Shown: positions 8,985 through 17,233, numbered from the stretch's first letter. The stretch: 64,000 nt of DNA from Williamsia soli (GCF_017377795.1 NZ_JAFRDR010000008.1:124001-188000), one strand, 5' to 3'. Notes: generated from the sequence alone by a model not told the origin. Made by a program: numbers and translations.

Positions 8985-10017
8985 CCCCGTCTGGCTCGCA
9001 GATGTACTGCGCGCTGAGGGCGTGGCAACGGTCGAGTATCCGGGCTGGCGTGAGCGCGGCCACGGTGACTTCGGCAACGTGTGGGGCGTCGTGGCGCATC
9101 ACACCGGCGCGTCCGGTTCGCCAGGCCCCGCGATGATCGCGAACGGCATCTCTGGTCTGGCCGGTCCGCTCTCGCAGATCCACCTCGCCCGCAACGGCGT
9201 CGCAACGGTCGTCGCTGTCGGTGTCGCCTGGCACGCCGGTCAGGGCGCCTGGCCCGGACTTCCGACGAACAACGCCAACTTCCACACCATCGGTATCGAG
9301 GCCGAGAATAACGGCACCGAGGGCTGGTCGGCGGCGCAGTACTGGGCGTATGTGAAGTGCTGTGCGGCGATCTGTCGCAAGCTCGGCTACGGCGCCGACC
9401 GCGTCATCGGTCACAAAGAATGGGCCGGGGCCGCGCAGGGCAAGTGGGATCCGGGCGGCATCGACATGAACGCCTTCCGCCGCGACATCCAGAACCAGAT
9501 CAACGGTGGCGCGAAGCCCGTTCCTCCACCCCCCAATCAGATCGACGAGATGGCGAAGGTGGCGGCCGGGTGGATCGGCGCGCGCCGCACCAAGGGTGAA
9601 TTGAAGACTCCCGACGGCAAGGGCCGGTATGCCGAGTTCGAACGCGGCTACATCTACTGGCACCCCGACACCGGCGCTCGCCCGGTGCCGCTGAACATCT
9701 TCGAGACCTGGGCAGGGCTCGGCTGGGAAGCAGGCCCGCTCGGCTACCCGACCAAACACCATGCAGTGGTCGACAAAGTCGGCGACATCCAGGCCTTTCA
9801 GCATGGCGTCATCTACCGCCGCTACGGACAGCCCGGCTTCTGGGTCCATGGCGTGATCGGCGACTCCTGGTTCCAGCGCGGCGCAGAGAACAGCCCGCTC
9901 GGTTGGCCCACCTCGAATGAGTACGACTACGACGGCGGCAAGATGCAGGACTTCGAAAACGACTCCCTCGCCTGGAATCCCTCCGGCGCGGTTCGTATTA
10001 CACGAAAGAAGGATTAA
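8968..10017 (+). CDS. Endolysin LysA: amidase plus LGFP repeats
   Basis: A 349-residue wall hydrolase. Residues about 25-180 form an N-acetylmuramoyl-L-alanine amidase domain (Amidase_2/PGRP fold) that cuts between muramic acid and the stem peptide. Zinc-site candidates are the His in VAHHTG, the His in AWHAG and the segment VIGHKEWAG. From about residue 200 there are three LGFP-type repeats (LGYPT and LGWPT cores), which target mycolic-acid-type walls. A strong AGGGAGA site precedes ATG 8968. There is no signal peptide, so export needs a holin or similar route. It heads the lysis cassette, which is set between tail genes. Confidence 0.9.
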   Translation: MAWTGDPVWLADVLRAEGVATVEYPGWRERGHGDFGNVWGVVAHHTGASGSPGPAMIANGISGLAGPLSQIHLARNGVATVVAVGVAWHAGQGAWPGLPTNNANFHTIGIEAENNGTEGWSAAQYWAYVKCCAAICRKLGYGADRVIGHKEWAGAAQGKWDPGGIDMNAFRRDIQNQINGGAKPVPPPPNQIDEMAKVAAGWIGARRTKGELKTPDGKGRYAEFERGYIYWHPDTGARPVPLNIFETWAGLGWEAGPLGYPTKHHAVVDKVGDIQAFQHGVIYRRYGQPGFWVHGVIGDSWFQRGAENSPLGWPTSNEYDYDGGKMQDFENDSLAWNPSGAVRITRKKD

Positions 10018-10019
10018 CC

Positions 10020-10448
10020 ATGACCACTCACACTGCCCCCGCCCGCCTCGTCTTCGGCCGTGAACCTGCCGCCTGGGCGGGCGCGATCATGGCGGCCGTC
10101 GCGCTGCTCGTTGCGTTCGGCTTCAACATCAGCACCGAGACGCAGGGCCTGATCCAGGCCGCTGTCAACGCGGTGCTGTCGCTGATTGTGGTGATCAGCG
10201 TCCGCGAGACGGTTCTGCCGGCCATCCTCGGTGTCGTCCAGACGGGCCTACCGCTGGTCGTCGCGTTCGGCTTCTCGGTCACCGAGGCCCAGCAAGGCGC
10301 AATCCTGGCCGCCGCGTCGCTGTTCCTGACTCTCATCGCCACTCGTCCGCAGGTCACCCCGAAGGTACTCAGCCACACCATCTTCGTTGAAGCGGACAAC
10401 ACGGGCGAGGCGTTCATCCCGCACAGCGGTGAGCACAGGGCCGAGTAG
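10020..10448 (+). CDS. Holin-like four-helix membrane protein
   Basis: A 142-residue protein right after the endolysin. After an N-terminal basic segment come about four hydrophobic segments (residues 18-35, 43-63, 66-85 and 90-108), in two similar halves: LLVAFGFNISTETQGLIQAA and PLVVAFGFSVTEAQQGAILA. This looks like an internal duplication. The C-terminal 35 residues are polar. Holins form the inner-membrane lesion that times lysis, and position beside LysA is the main support. The duplicated two-helix unit resembles actinophage holins. Confidence 0.75.
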   Translation: MTTHTAPARLVFGREPAAWAGAIMAAVALLVAFGFNISTETQGLIQAAVNAVLSLIVVISVRETVLPAILGVVQTGLPLVVAFGFSVTEAQQGAILAAASLFLTLIATRPQVTPKVLSHTIFVEADNTGEAFIPHSGEHRAE

Positions 10449-10837
10449 TGCTCGGTGCGCGGCTCATGGCCGCAGCTACAGGCCTGATGAACGTGACGGT
10501 CGGCGTGCTGTACATCTCCCCCGAGGAGTTGGTGCGCCGACCGCTGCAGCCTGGCCAAGTCTCCGCAGTGGTGTGGATCGAGAACATCGGGCCCGCATGG
10601 TTTGTCGGCTTCATGGTCACCGGCCTGATGCTCCTATTGGCCGCCGCCCGCTCAACAGGGTTCGTCCGCGCCCACATCGCATCGTCAATGATGTTGGCGT
10701 TCTATGCCGGGTGCATCTTGTGCTCGGCCGTACTCACTGAACCTCCGGTCCCTGTAGTCCACGGGACATTCGCCGGATTCTTCGCGGTCCTCCATATTGC
10801 GATCGCCCGCGGCGACGCGGAAAGGGGCTGTCGGTGA
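10448..10837 (+). CDS. Second small membrane protein of the lysis cassette
   Basis: A 129-residue protein from GTG 10448, sharing one base with the preceding stop. It has four predicted membrane segments: residues 5-22, 42-66, 74-95 and 103-120. It is not an evident duplicate of the preceding holin-like protein. Mycobacteriophages and relatives often carry two or more membrane proteins next to LysA, one acting as holin and another as a partner or antiholin. Which role applies here cannot be read from sequence. Confidence 0.6.
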   Translation: MLGARLMAAATGLMNVTVGVLYISPEELVRRPLQPGQVSAVVWIENIGPAWFVGFMVTGLMLLLAAARSTGFVRAHIASSMMLAFYAGCILCSAVLTEPPVPVVHGTFAGFFAVLHIAIARGDAERGCR

Positions 10838-11223
10838 GCCCAGAACTCATCGCGTCGTTCGGCGGTCTCCTGGCCGCGATCGGCGCCCTCATCACTGGTG
10901 TCCTCGCGACCCGGTCCAAGGTCAAGTTGGACGACATCGCGAAGCTGCACGCCAAGATCGACGACCTCGAGGCAGACCTCGCCGAGGAGAAGAAGGCTCG
11001 CGATCGCGACGCCGACCAGTACCGGGCCAAGCACTCGCAGACCATCGCTGACTACGAAGCTGAGTTGGCCGAGCTGAAAGAGCGGCTGCGGCAACGGGAT
11101 CAGACGATCGGCCACCTGGACCGCGTCATCCTGGCGCTGCGGACCTACGTCGCGCGGGCTCGACGCAAGCTGATCGACCGCGAGATCGAGCTGCCCGACG
11201 AAGTTGAGGGGATGAACGACTGA
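10834..11223 (+). CDS. Membrane-anchored coiled-coil lysis accessory protein
   Basis: A 129-residue protein from GTG 10834, overlapping both neighbours by a few bases. Residues 3-26 form one hydrophobic anchor (LIASFGGLLAAIGALITGVLA). Residues 30-100 are a long charged helix with heptad spacing (KIDDLEADLAEEKK, LAELKERLRQRD). The shape, one N-terminal anchor plus a coiled coil, is that of i-spanins and of some phage lysis accessory proteins. It is the third membrane protein between LysA and LysB. The spanin analogy is structural inference only, since these hosts lack a lipopolysaccharide outer membrane. Confidence 0.55.
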   Translation: MSPELIASFGGLLAAIGALITGVLATRSKVKLDDIAKLHAKIDDLEADLAEEKKARDRDADQYRAKHSQTIADYEAELAELKERLRQRDQTIGHLDRVILALRTYVARARRKLIDREIELPDEVEGMND

Positions 11224-11861
11224 TGATGAATGTGCGAGCTCGCGGAGCCGGTGAACAGACCGGCCCTGCGCAGATGCTGGTCGGCGTGACCCGGGGCATG
11301 GACGCGGTCGACCTGGACTATCCCGCGCAGATCCGTCCGATTGGCACACTCACGCTGATCGAGTCGGTCCTGCGTGGGCGTGCAGCTCTGCGCGCAATCG
11401 ACGCCCTCGGCAAGCCCTGGACGCTCAGCGGCTTCTCTCTCGGTGCATACCTGGCCGGCGAGTATGTCGTGCTCGACAAGCCGAAGAACCTCAAGGGTGT
11501 TGTCCTGCTGGCCGATCCACTGCGCCATCGCAATCAGATCGCGCATGTCGGCGTCGCCCGGAATCGATTCGGCGTCGGCGGCGAGCGGTTCATCTCGGGT
11601 GTGCCGGTGCAGAGCTTCGCGATACCTGACGATCCGATCACCTCGTGCCCGGCTGACAACGGGCTGCGGCTGATCTCGAATGGTGTGACGGGCCGCCAAC
11701 AGCCGTATCCAGCCGCGGCGTTCAACCTAATCTACACACTCGACTGGGCGAAGAAGTACCTGATCGAGGGTCGGCATACTGCGTACGGCGTGGAGAAGAT
11801 GCCGGGCGATCAGCGTACGTACGTCCAGGCGGCGCGCGATGCGCTGATGGGAATGCAGTAA
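11223..11861 (+). CDS. Endolysin LysB, mycolyl-arabinogalactan esterase
   Basis: A 212-residue alpha/beta hydrolase. LysB enzymes release mycolic acids from arabinogalactan to break the outer mycomembrane after LysA has acted. The nucleophile elbow is GFSLGA, the likely acid is an Asp in AIPDDPIT, and the likely catalytic His is in EGRHTAYG, giving a full Ser-Asp-His triad in the usual order. The gene begins at ATG 11223 overlapping the preceding stop; a second ATG at 11226 could also serve. Its presence shows that the phage infects a mycolic-acid-bearing host. Confidence 0.88.
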   Translation: MMNVRARGAGEQTGPAQMLVGVTRGMDAVDLDYPAQIRPIGTLTLIESVLRGRAALRAIDALGKPWTLSGFSLGAYLAGEYVVLDKPKNLKGVVLLADPLRHRNQIAHVGVARNRFGVGGERFISGVPVQSFAIPDDPITSCPADNGLRLISNGVTGRQQPYPAAAFNLIYTLDWAKKYLIEGRHTAYGVEKMPGDQRTYVQAARDALMGMQ

Positions 11862-12823
11862 TGCCGGTCGAGATTCCAGGCACGCGTCGATCGGGTGGTG
11901 GAAAGCCCAAGGGCGATCAAAGCCTGCTCGATCTCCTGGGCCTGAACTGGAACTTTCCAAGCCTCGACGAGATCCTCGAACTCATTCTCGCGGTGGTCAC
12001 TGGCGCCTTCACTGGCGGTGGTGTTGGTGGGGCCATCCAGGACTTCTTCGACATCCTCAAGGGGCGCGTCACGGACGTTGAAGCTGAGGTTGTCGCAGTT
12101 GCCGGTGATGTCGGCACCCTCGAAACCCGCGTCACCAACCTCGAATCAGGTGGGGTGCTGACGTACTTCCCCGGCAATGGCACATTCGTCAACCCAGGCT
12201 TCGGCACAGTCACATTCACGCTGTTCAGCGGCGGGCAAGCTGGGTCAACCGCAGATGGCATCTCTGGATCATCAGGCATCGGCCCCCTGATCCGGTCGTT
12301 CAAATGTGTTGACTATGCGGGTGATTTCGTCGTGGCGGTCGGCGCTGGCGGTAGCGCATCAAACCTTCAGGCTGGCGGCGTCACGACAGTGTCGGTAAAC
12401 GGCGTTGTCATCATGTCGGCTACCGCAACGGGCTCGATGACCGCGTACGGGATCACTTCCGTTCAGGGTTTCGCCACCCCCGGCGGGTATGGCCGTGTCG
12501 TGAACGGCACCAACTCTGAGACCCGCGCAGCGTTCTCGGCGAATCCCGGATATCTAGGCACCCCCGGTGGCGCGGCGGGTACATCGGGCAGCCGGGACGG
12601 CAAGGACGGTACTGACGCCCCGGATCTCGGGAACCTCATCATTGGCGGCACTGGTGGTGGAGGCGGCTACAGCGCTTACGGGTCGGGCACTTCAGGTCGG
12701 GGTGGCGACGGAGGTTCACCTTCTGGTGGTGGTGGTGGCCCTGGTAATGCACAGCTCGGCGCCTCGCAAGGCAGACGTGGATATGGCGCCAATGGTGCCG
12801 CACTAGCGAATTGGGAGCCCTGA
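11861..12823 (+). CDS. Glycine-rich minor tail / receptor-binding protein
   Basis: A 320-residue protein from ATG 11861. Residues 1-65 hold a basic, Gly-rich start and a hydrophobic helical stretch (ILELILAVVTGAFTGGGVGG). Residues 65-100 form a short coiled coil (VEAEVVAVAGDVGTLETRV). Next comes a beta domain, and the last 120 residues are Gly/Ser-rich with runs of Gly. Such coiled-coil plus glycine-rich endings are typical of tail-tip adhesins in actinophages. It follows LysB, so host-recognition genes resume after the lysis cassette. Confidence 0.6.
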   Translation: MPVEIPGTRRSGGGKPKGDQSLLDLLGLNWNFPSLDEILELILAVVTGAFTGGGVGGAIQDFFDILKGRVTDVEAEVVAVAGDVGTLETRVTNLESGGVLTYFPGNGTFVNPGFGTVTFTLFSGGQAGSTADGISGSSGIGPLIRSFKCVDYAGDFVVAVGAGGSASNLQAGGVTTVSVNGVVIMSATATGSMTAYGITSVQGFATPGGYGRVVNGTNSETRAAFSANPGYLGTPGGAAGTSGSRDGKDGTDAPDLGNLIIGGTGGGGGYSAYGSGTSGRGGDGGSPSGGGGGPGNAQLGASQGRRGYGANGAALANWEP

Positions 12824-13128
12824 TGACACACACAGCAACACTGACCCGCGAGAACGTCCCCGGAAAAGGTGTCGGGTCCACGATCTCCAACTGCTACCAA
12901 CTGTCCGAGCCGCTCGATGGCGTGGAGTTCCTGACGGTCACGTGCATCGACATGCCGAAGTGGAACTGTCAGATGACTTCCATCCTCCCCGCGATGGACG
13001 GCGACGGCGCGCCCCTGTCGGCACCGGACGGAACGTTGGCGATGTCGATCACCAAGCCACTCATGGACCCCGCCGAGGCCTTGGCCGAACTCGGCTACAC
13101 CGTCGTCACTGATCCCGAGGAGCCCTGA
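12823..13128 (+). CDS. Small protein between two tail fibre genes
   Basis: A 101-residue protein. ATG 12823 overlaps the previous stop (TGATGA), and its own stop overlaps the ATG of the spike gene, so it is translationally coupled on both sides. It has three Cys residues (SNCYQ, TCID, KWNCQ), few basic residues, and an acidic end (VTDPEEP). No known motif was recognised. Position between two host-recognition proteins suggests a chaperone or a small structural component of the fibre; this is inference from order. Confidence 0.6.
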   Translation: MTHTATLTRENVPGKGVGSTISNCYQLSEPLDGVEFLTVTCIDMPKWNCQMTSILPAMDGDGAPLSAPDGTLAMSITKPLMDPAEALAELGYTVVTDPEEP

Positions 13129-15320
13129 TGTCGATTCTGAACTACGGCTGGACCGACAGCGACGGCGGCGACCCGCCCCGCGTCCGGGTCCGCCTCACTC
13201 CCCCGAGGCCGCGCCCGTCGGTCCTCAACCCTGGCACCACGGTGTCGACGAACACCATCCCGTCCGAGTCAGCGACCGGCGCGGGGTCGTTCAACCCGGT
13301 CGAGCCGGGGCCGTATGAAGTCATCGTGACGTTCGGTCGCGCAGGGTCTGATTACTTCTCGGGCGCCGGCATCATCGGGCCCTCGTTCATCAACGTCCCC
13401 GAGGGCACATCGGACCTCGGCGTCCTGCTGATGGCCGCTGGCGCACCCCTGCCACCGCCGGACTGGAAAGCGGTCGCCGACGTAACTTATGCCCCGCTCG
13501 AAGGGCTCGGTGACATCGTCGCCAATGCGGTCGCCGACGACCCGACGATCGCCAGCAAGGCCCCGCTTCCCACTGCTGCTCGCAACCCGCTTACCGGGTA
13601 CTGGCACGCCGATGGGTACGGCGCGGTGGGAAACGGATCGACTGACGACAAGAACGCGATCAACGCCGCGATGGTTGCGGCTTCAGCGGCCGGCGGCGGT
13701 GTGGTCTACATCAAGCCCACCAACTCCGCGTACATGATCTCCTCGTCGCTGACGCCCCGATCCAAAGTCACCCTGTTCTCTCATGGCGCGACTCTGAAGA
13801 TGTCGTCGAACGGGACCGCGATCTACGGATCAACAGTCGGGCTCACGGACTTCGCGATCGACGGTCTGATCTTCGAGGGCGGCGTCACCGAGAACGCCAC
13901 AGCACCAAAGCGCGCCCGCACGAAGGTCACAGGCATGGAGACAGCGGTATCGCTGTACGGCAACCTCGACCCCAGCGCGAGCGGCTCAGCGGCTCTGACC
14001 GGGTTCTCGATGCGCAACTGCATCGTCCGCAACTGCTCCGGTCTGCCGATCTTCCTGCGCGGTGTCGGCGGCGCAGTCCAGGTCCACGACAACCAGTTCA
14101 TCAACAACATGGACGTCGGATTCGTCTACTGCCCATCGGTGCAATTCAACAACAACTACGTCTACGGCTCGGCCGACAACGGTGTCTCGATGTCGCGGGT
14201 CAGCGACAAGCTGACGTGCGTCGGCAACGTCTTCGAGAACTGTGCCTACAACGGCATCTGGGCGGCGGGCTTCGGCACCGAGACCGGCCCCGCCCACTTC
14301 GCGATCGCTGGCAACGTCGTCAAGGATGTCGGCCACGCGGGCATCTTCATGGACCTGGCCCCGAAATACGGTGCGATCACAGGCAACGTCCTCGACGGTG
14401 CGTACCGACGCGGCCCCTCGGACGAGGCCACGGACTCGATCTGCGTGGGCATCTTCATCGGCGGCTTCCCCGACACCGACCGTGCAACGCCGACGAACTT
14501 CGCAACTGACATCGTGGTGATGGGCAACCAGATCCGCCGGTTCGCGCAGGCCGGTATCTTCTCGCCAGGCGGCATCAAGCGGGTCATGATCGCCAACAAC
14601 CTGATCGATGGCATCGGCACGCAATACCTCGCCGACGGCGCAACCGCCGTGTCGAGCACCGACGCGGCGCGCAACATCGGCATCCTGATCAGCTTCCCCG
14701 CGACCGTCGCGGACGTCCTGATCCAGGGCAACAAGATCACCGACGCCCGCAGCCCGTCGTATTGCAACTACGCGATCCGCCCGAACGGTTCCTCGTTGGT
14801 CAACGCCAGCCTCAATGAGGCGTCGGGCCTGCGCAATACTGCCGACCTGATCGAGACCGGACCAGCGCGCAACGTCAACTGGGTGGCGCTTCAACAGAGC
14901 CAGACTCGTCACCTGGCGGGCGCGCTGGCGGGCACCTCAGCTTCGACGGGAACGGTCGCAGGGTTCGACATCAATGGCGCTGCTACCTCGCTGCGCCACG
15001 ATCGCGTGAAGACGGCGTCTCTTGACCGGTTCTCATGGGGTGTCAACGGTAACGCCGAGGCGGGGAGCAACGCGGGGTCGGACTTCGATCTCCGCGCCTA
15101 CACCGACGCCGGGGCGTATCTCGGCACGGTAATCACGGCGAAGCGCTCGAACCTCACCCTCAAAGCGGAGAAGGGCTACGTGCAGGCAGTAAAGGCTGGT
15201 GTCCCGTCAGACGCCGACTTCGCGACCACGCCGAGCGACGGGACGACCGTCCTCGACACCACGAACCACCGGCTCTATGTGCGCTCCGGTGCGAGCTGGC
15301 GGTACACAGCGCTGACCTGA
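13128..15320 (+). CDS. Tailspike with pectate-lyase-like beta-helix
   Basis: A 730-residue protein, the last gene of the late operon. Residues 1-150 form an N-terminal beta domain that probably attaches it to the tail. From about residue 163 the sequence YGAVGNGSTDDKNAINAAM begins a right-handed beta-helix of the pectate-lyase superfamily, with many repeated short strands rich in Asn, Gly and Val to about residue 580. The C-terminal 150 residues look like a trimerisation or fibre tip. Such spikes bind and often cut surface polysaccharide. Catalytic residues cannot be assigned by eye. Its last 46 bases overlap the end of an opposing glycan-polymerase gene. Confidence 0.78.
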   Translation: MSILNYGWTDSDGGDPPRVRVRLTPPRPRPSVLNPGTTVSTNTIPSESATGAGSFNPVEPGPYEVIVTFGRAGSDYFSGAGIIGPSFINVPEGTSDLGVLLMAAGAPLPPPDWKAVADVTYAPLEGLGDIVANAVADDPTIASKAPLPTAARNPLTGYWHADGYGAVGNGSTDDKNAINAAMVAASAAGGGVVYIKPTNSAYMISSSLTPRSKVTLFSHGATLKMSSNGTAIYGSTVGLTDFAIDGLIFEGGVTENATAPKRARTKVTGMETAVSLYGNLDPSASGSAALTGFSMRNCIVRNCSGLPIFLRGVGGAVQVHDNQFINNMDVGFVYCPSVQFNNNYVYGSADNGVSMSRVSDKLTCVGNVFENCAYNGIWAAGFGTETGPAHFAIAGNVVKDVGHAGIFMDLAPKYGAITGNVLDGAYRRGPSDEATDSICVGIFIGGFPDTDRATPTNFATDIVVMGNQIRRFAQAGIFSPGGIKRVMIANNLIDGIGTQYLADGATAVSSTDAARNIGILISFPATVADVLIQGNKITDARSPSYCNYAIRPNGSSLVNASLNEASGLRNTADLIETGPARNVNWVALQQSQTRHLAGALAGTSASTGTVAGFDINGAATSLRHDRVKTASLDRFSWGVNGNAEAGSNAGSDFDLRAYTDAGAYLGTVITAKRSNLTLKAEKGYVQAVKAGVPSDADFATTPSDGTTVLDTTNHRLYVRSGASWRYTALT

Positions 15321-16669
15321 TCGTCGGCGTCGTCTTCCTCCGGTTCCGGCTCGGGTCGGTGACACGACAGCCCGATCAGCAACATGAGGATGGCCCACGG
15401 CGCGGGGAACTCATTGACATCGAAGACGAAGTACATCGCGAACAGCGAGAGCACCGCGGGCCGGTACTCGGGCTGAGCAAACCAAACCGACCCAATGATG
15501 ATCGCGACGAAGATGCCCAGGCCGATCAGTCCACTCGTCGCGATCAGCGACACGAACTGGTTGTCGATCGCGAGGAACCCGTCGAGCTGCAGGAAGTTGC
15601 GATCGAACAGCCACTCCCGGGAGTACCAGCCGCTTCCGGTCATGGCTCGCGTGAACGACTGATCCAGGAGACGCTCTGCTGCGTCGAGGGCTCCCTCGCG
15701 GTGGCTGACCGAGTCGCTCTCGCTGAACCGTTGGTACACGCCGGAGGTGGAGAACGAGAACAGTAACGCGAACCCGAGTGTCAGACCGGTGAGCACCAGG
15801 CCCCGGACCCACGACAGAGTGCGGGGACCGTAGGCGAAGAACAGGACGGCGATCATGATGATGATCGTGCTGCGAGATCCCGTCGCGAACCCTCCGGCGA
15901 GGATCACGGCGGTGATCCAGTAGCGGTGCATCGGGTTGTTGAAGTGGTGACGTGCGGTCAAAGCGAGGCCGACAGCTAGGAACATCGACATCAGCAGCGG
16001 GTGCCCGAACGTGCCCTGGGCCCGGAGCAGCCCGGGGATGATCTCGCTTCCGAGGCGGTCGGACGGCCACTTGAACGACTCCGGGACCGGCGACGCCCAC
16101 AGAACTGCCGGGGTGAATAGAACCTCGTACGCCGCGTAAATGCTCTCGACGACAGCCAGGCCGATAATGACGCGAACGATTTGCTGTCGTTCATCGGGAT
16201 TGCTGTAGAGGCCGACGATCAAGAATGTCACGCCGATGATCACGTGAAGAATGAATTGGTACATCGCGCCGGTGATGCCCATGGATCGGGTCGAAAGAAA
16301 AGTCACCACGAAATATCCGGCGACCAGCCCCATCATCGACATGTGCACGGTACGAGGCAGTGGTCGGCGAGCCAGGATGACGGCGGAGACCAGGACCAGA
16401 ACAAGCATCTCTGCCAGGCGAAACAGGTTCGGCACGAGATGGATGGGCAGCAGGACCACCATGACGATGACCGAGGACCCGAGGATGCCTACGACGCGGT
16501 CACTGCGCAGGAAAGCGCCGATAGTTACGACGGCGACCGTTAGCGCGGCTCCGTACGTCAGCGACAGGTGATAAACAACTCCATACCCAACAGCCGAAGC
16601 CAGGACGACACACCCCAAGAGCGTGAAAACCCGCTCTTTCATCGAATACATAAAGGGAGTATCGCGCAC
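15275..16669 (-). CDS. Wzy/WaaL-like O-antigen polymerase or ligase
   Basis: A 464-residue polytopic membrane protein with about 11-12 hydrophobic segments. It shows the Wzy_C/O-antigen-ligase pattern: a helix beginning ATGSRSTIIIMIAV, a large external loop (about residues 305-365, with TGSGWYSREW) and then NQFVSLIATSGLIGLG. Family members polymerise or transfer lipid-linked glycans outside the membrane. The GTG start is tentative; in-frame ATGs 6 and 9 codons later are alternatives. It converges on the tailspike gene with a 46-base overlap, and its C-terminus (EEDDADDQ onward) is charged. Inside a prophage it may change the lysogen's surface glycan. A host origin for this gene is a less likely alternative. 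Confidence 0.7.
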   Translation of the reverse strand: MRDTPFMYSMKERVFTLLGCVVLASAVGYGVVYHLSLTYGAALTVAVVTIGAFLRSDRVVGILGSSVIVMVVLLPIHLVPNLFRLAEMLVLVLVSAVILARRPLPRTVHMSMMGLVAGYFVVTFLSTRSMGITGAMYQFILHVIIGVTFLIVGLYSNPDERQQIVRVIIGLAVVESIYAAYEVLFTPAVLWASPVPESFKWPSDRLGSEIIPGLLRAQGTFGHPLLMSMFLAVGLALTARHHFNNPMHRYWITAVILAGGFATGSRSTIIIMIAVLFFAYGPRTLSWVRGLVLTGLTLGFALLFSFSTSGVYQRFSESDSVSHREGALDAAERLLDQSFTRAMTGSGWYSREWLFDRNFLQLDGFLAIDNQFVSLIATSGLIGLGIFVAIIIGSVWFAQPEYRPAVLSLFAMYFVFDVNEFPAPWAILMLLIGLSCHRPEPEPEEDDADDQVSAVYRQLAPERT

Positions 16670-16694
16670 CGCACGGGATTAAGCGCAACGTGCG

Positions 16695-16859
16695 ATGATT
16701 CTCGGCATGGAGAAGTCACACCTGGGCCGTTCGATGAAGGCCCCGCGGCCGGCACGCCGCCGCCGCGATCTCGTCGCGCTGCTCGCCCTGGGATCGGTGT
16801 TCGTGTGGATGCTGCTCAGCTCCATCGGCGACGAAGTGCCGGCCGTCTTCTACTTCTGA
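16695..16859 (+). CDS. Mini membrane protein divergent from the Wzy-like gene
   Basis: A 54-residue open frame from ATG 16695 (ATG 16707 would give 50). It has a strongly basic segment (RPARRRRD, about residues 19-25), then one hydrophobic helix (LVALLALGSVFVWMLLSSI) and a short acidic-aromatic end (GDEVPAVFYF). This is the layout of a single-pass protein with the basic side in the cytoplasm. No clear ribosome site is seen. It begins only about 25 bases from the start of the opposing Wzy-like gene, so the two may share a control region. Function is unknown. Confidence 0.45.
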   Translation: MILGMEKSHLGRSMKAPRPARRRRDLVALLALGSVFVWMLLSSIGDEVPAVFYF

Positions 16860-16866
16860 CTTAGCC

Positions 16867-17055
16867 CTATGGGGTCTTGAGTTCCTGGTATCGAGTAACG
16901 CCCTGATCGAAGTAGCGGCGTTCCAGGCCGCCCAACTGGTCGATCTCTTCCTGGATACCCTTCCGGGCTTCCTCGGTCTCGGCCGCCAACTGAAGGTCTT
17001 CGAGCTCGGTGATCGCGGCCGGGATTTCGGCCAGGTCGTAGGTGAAGTTGCGCAT
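16867..17055 (-). CDS. Small acidic helical phage protein
   Basis: A 62-residue protein. ATG 17055 has a near-perfect AAAGGAG site six bases upstream, good evidence that it is translated. The sequence is highly helical and acidic (ELEDLQLAAETEEARKGIQEEIDQLG), with an aromatic N-terminus (MRNFTYDL). No known motif was recognised. It lies in the accessory right end of the prophage and its stop is 7 bases from the end of the convergent mini membrane protein gene. Confidence 0.65.
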   Translation of the reverse strand: MRNFTYDLAEIPAAITELEDLQLAAETEEARKGIQEEIDQLGGLERRYFDQGVTRYQELKTP

Positions 17056-17195
17056 GTCGACTCCTTTGTCGGCCTCGATTGTGGTGCCTTCAAGGGTGAC
17101 AGGTGGGACGCCCTTCTCGGGCGATACGAACCCTGCGGGGCCTGAATAATCGGTTAACTGTTCAACCTGGCGACACGGGGCATAACGTCCGAACT
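17056..17195. other. Short non-coding spacer in the accessory end
   Basis: No convincing gene is present. The stretch is less GC-rich near 17143-17165, where an imperfect inverted repeat (GGTTAACTGTTCAACC) lies. Read on the minus strand, this region could contain the promoter for the 62-residue protein gene, but no clear -35/-10 pair was found. Confidence 0.3.
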
Positions 17196-17222
17196 GTCCC
17201 CAGCCCGTTCGAGGCTGGGGAC
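17196..17222 (-). terminator. Perfect 10-bp hairpin after a small minus-strand gene
   Basis: The arms GTCCCCAGCC and GGCTGGGGAC pair perfectly around a 7-base loop. The hairpin begins 12 bases past the stop of the minus-strand gene ending at 17234, where a terminator would lie. There is no T-tract after it on either strand, so it may be a weak or factor-assisted terminator or an RNA-stabilising stem. Confidence 0.5.
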
Positions 17223-17233
17223 AAATCCGATCG

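Noticed and set aside
8044-9849. 601-codon open frame on the minus strand
   Set aside because: It runs opposite the minor tail and LysA genes and crosses their boundary. No motif or ribosome site.
17143-17165. Inverted repeat GGTTAACTGTTCAACC as an operator
   Set aside because: Two mismatches in a short arm and no aligned promoter; too weak to claim.
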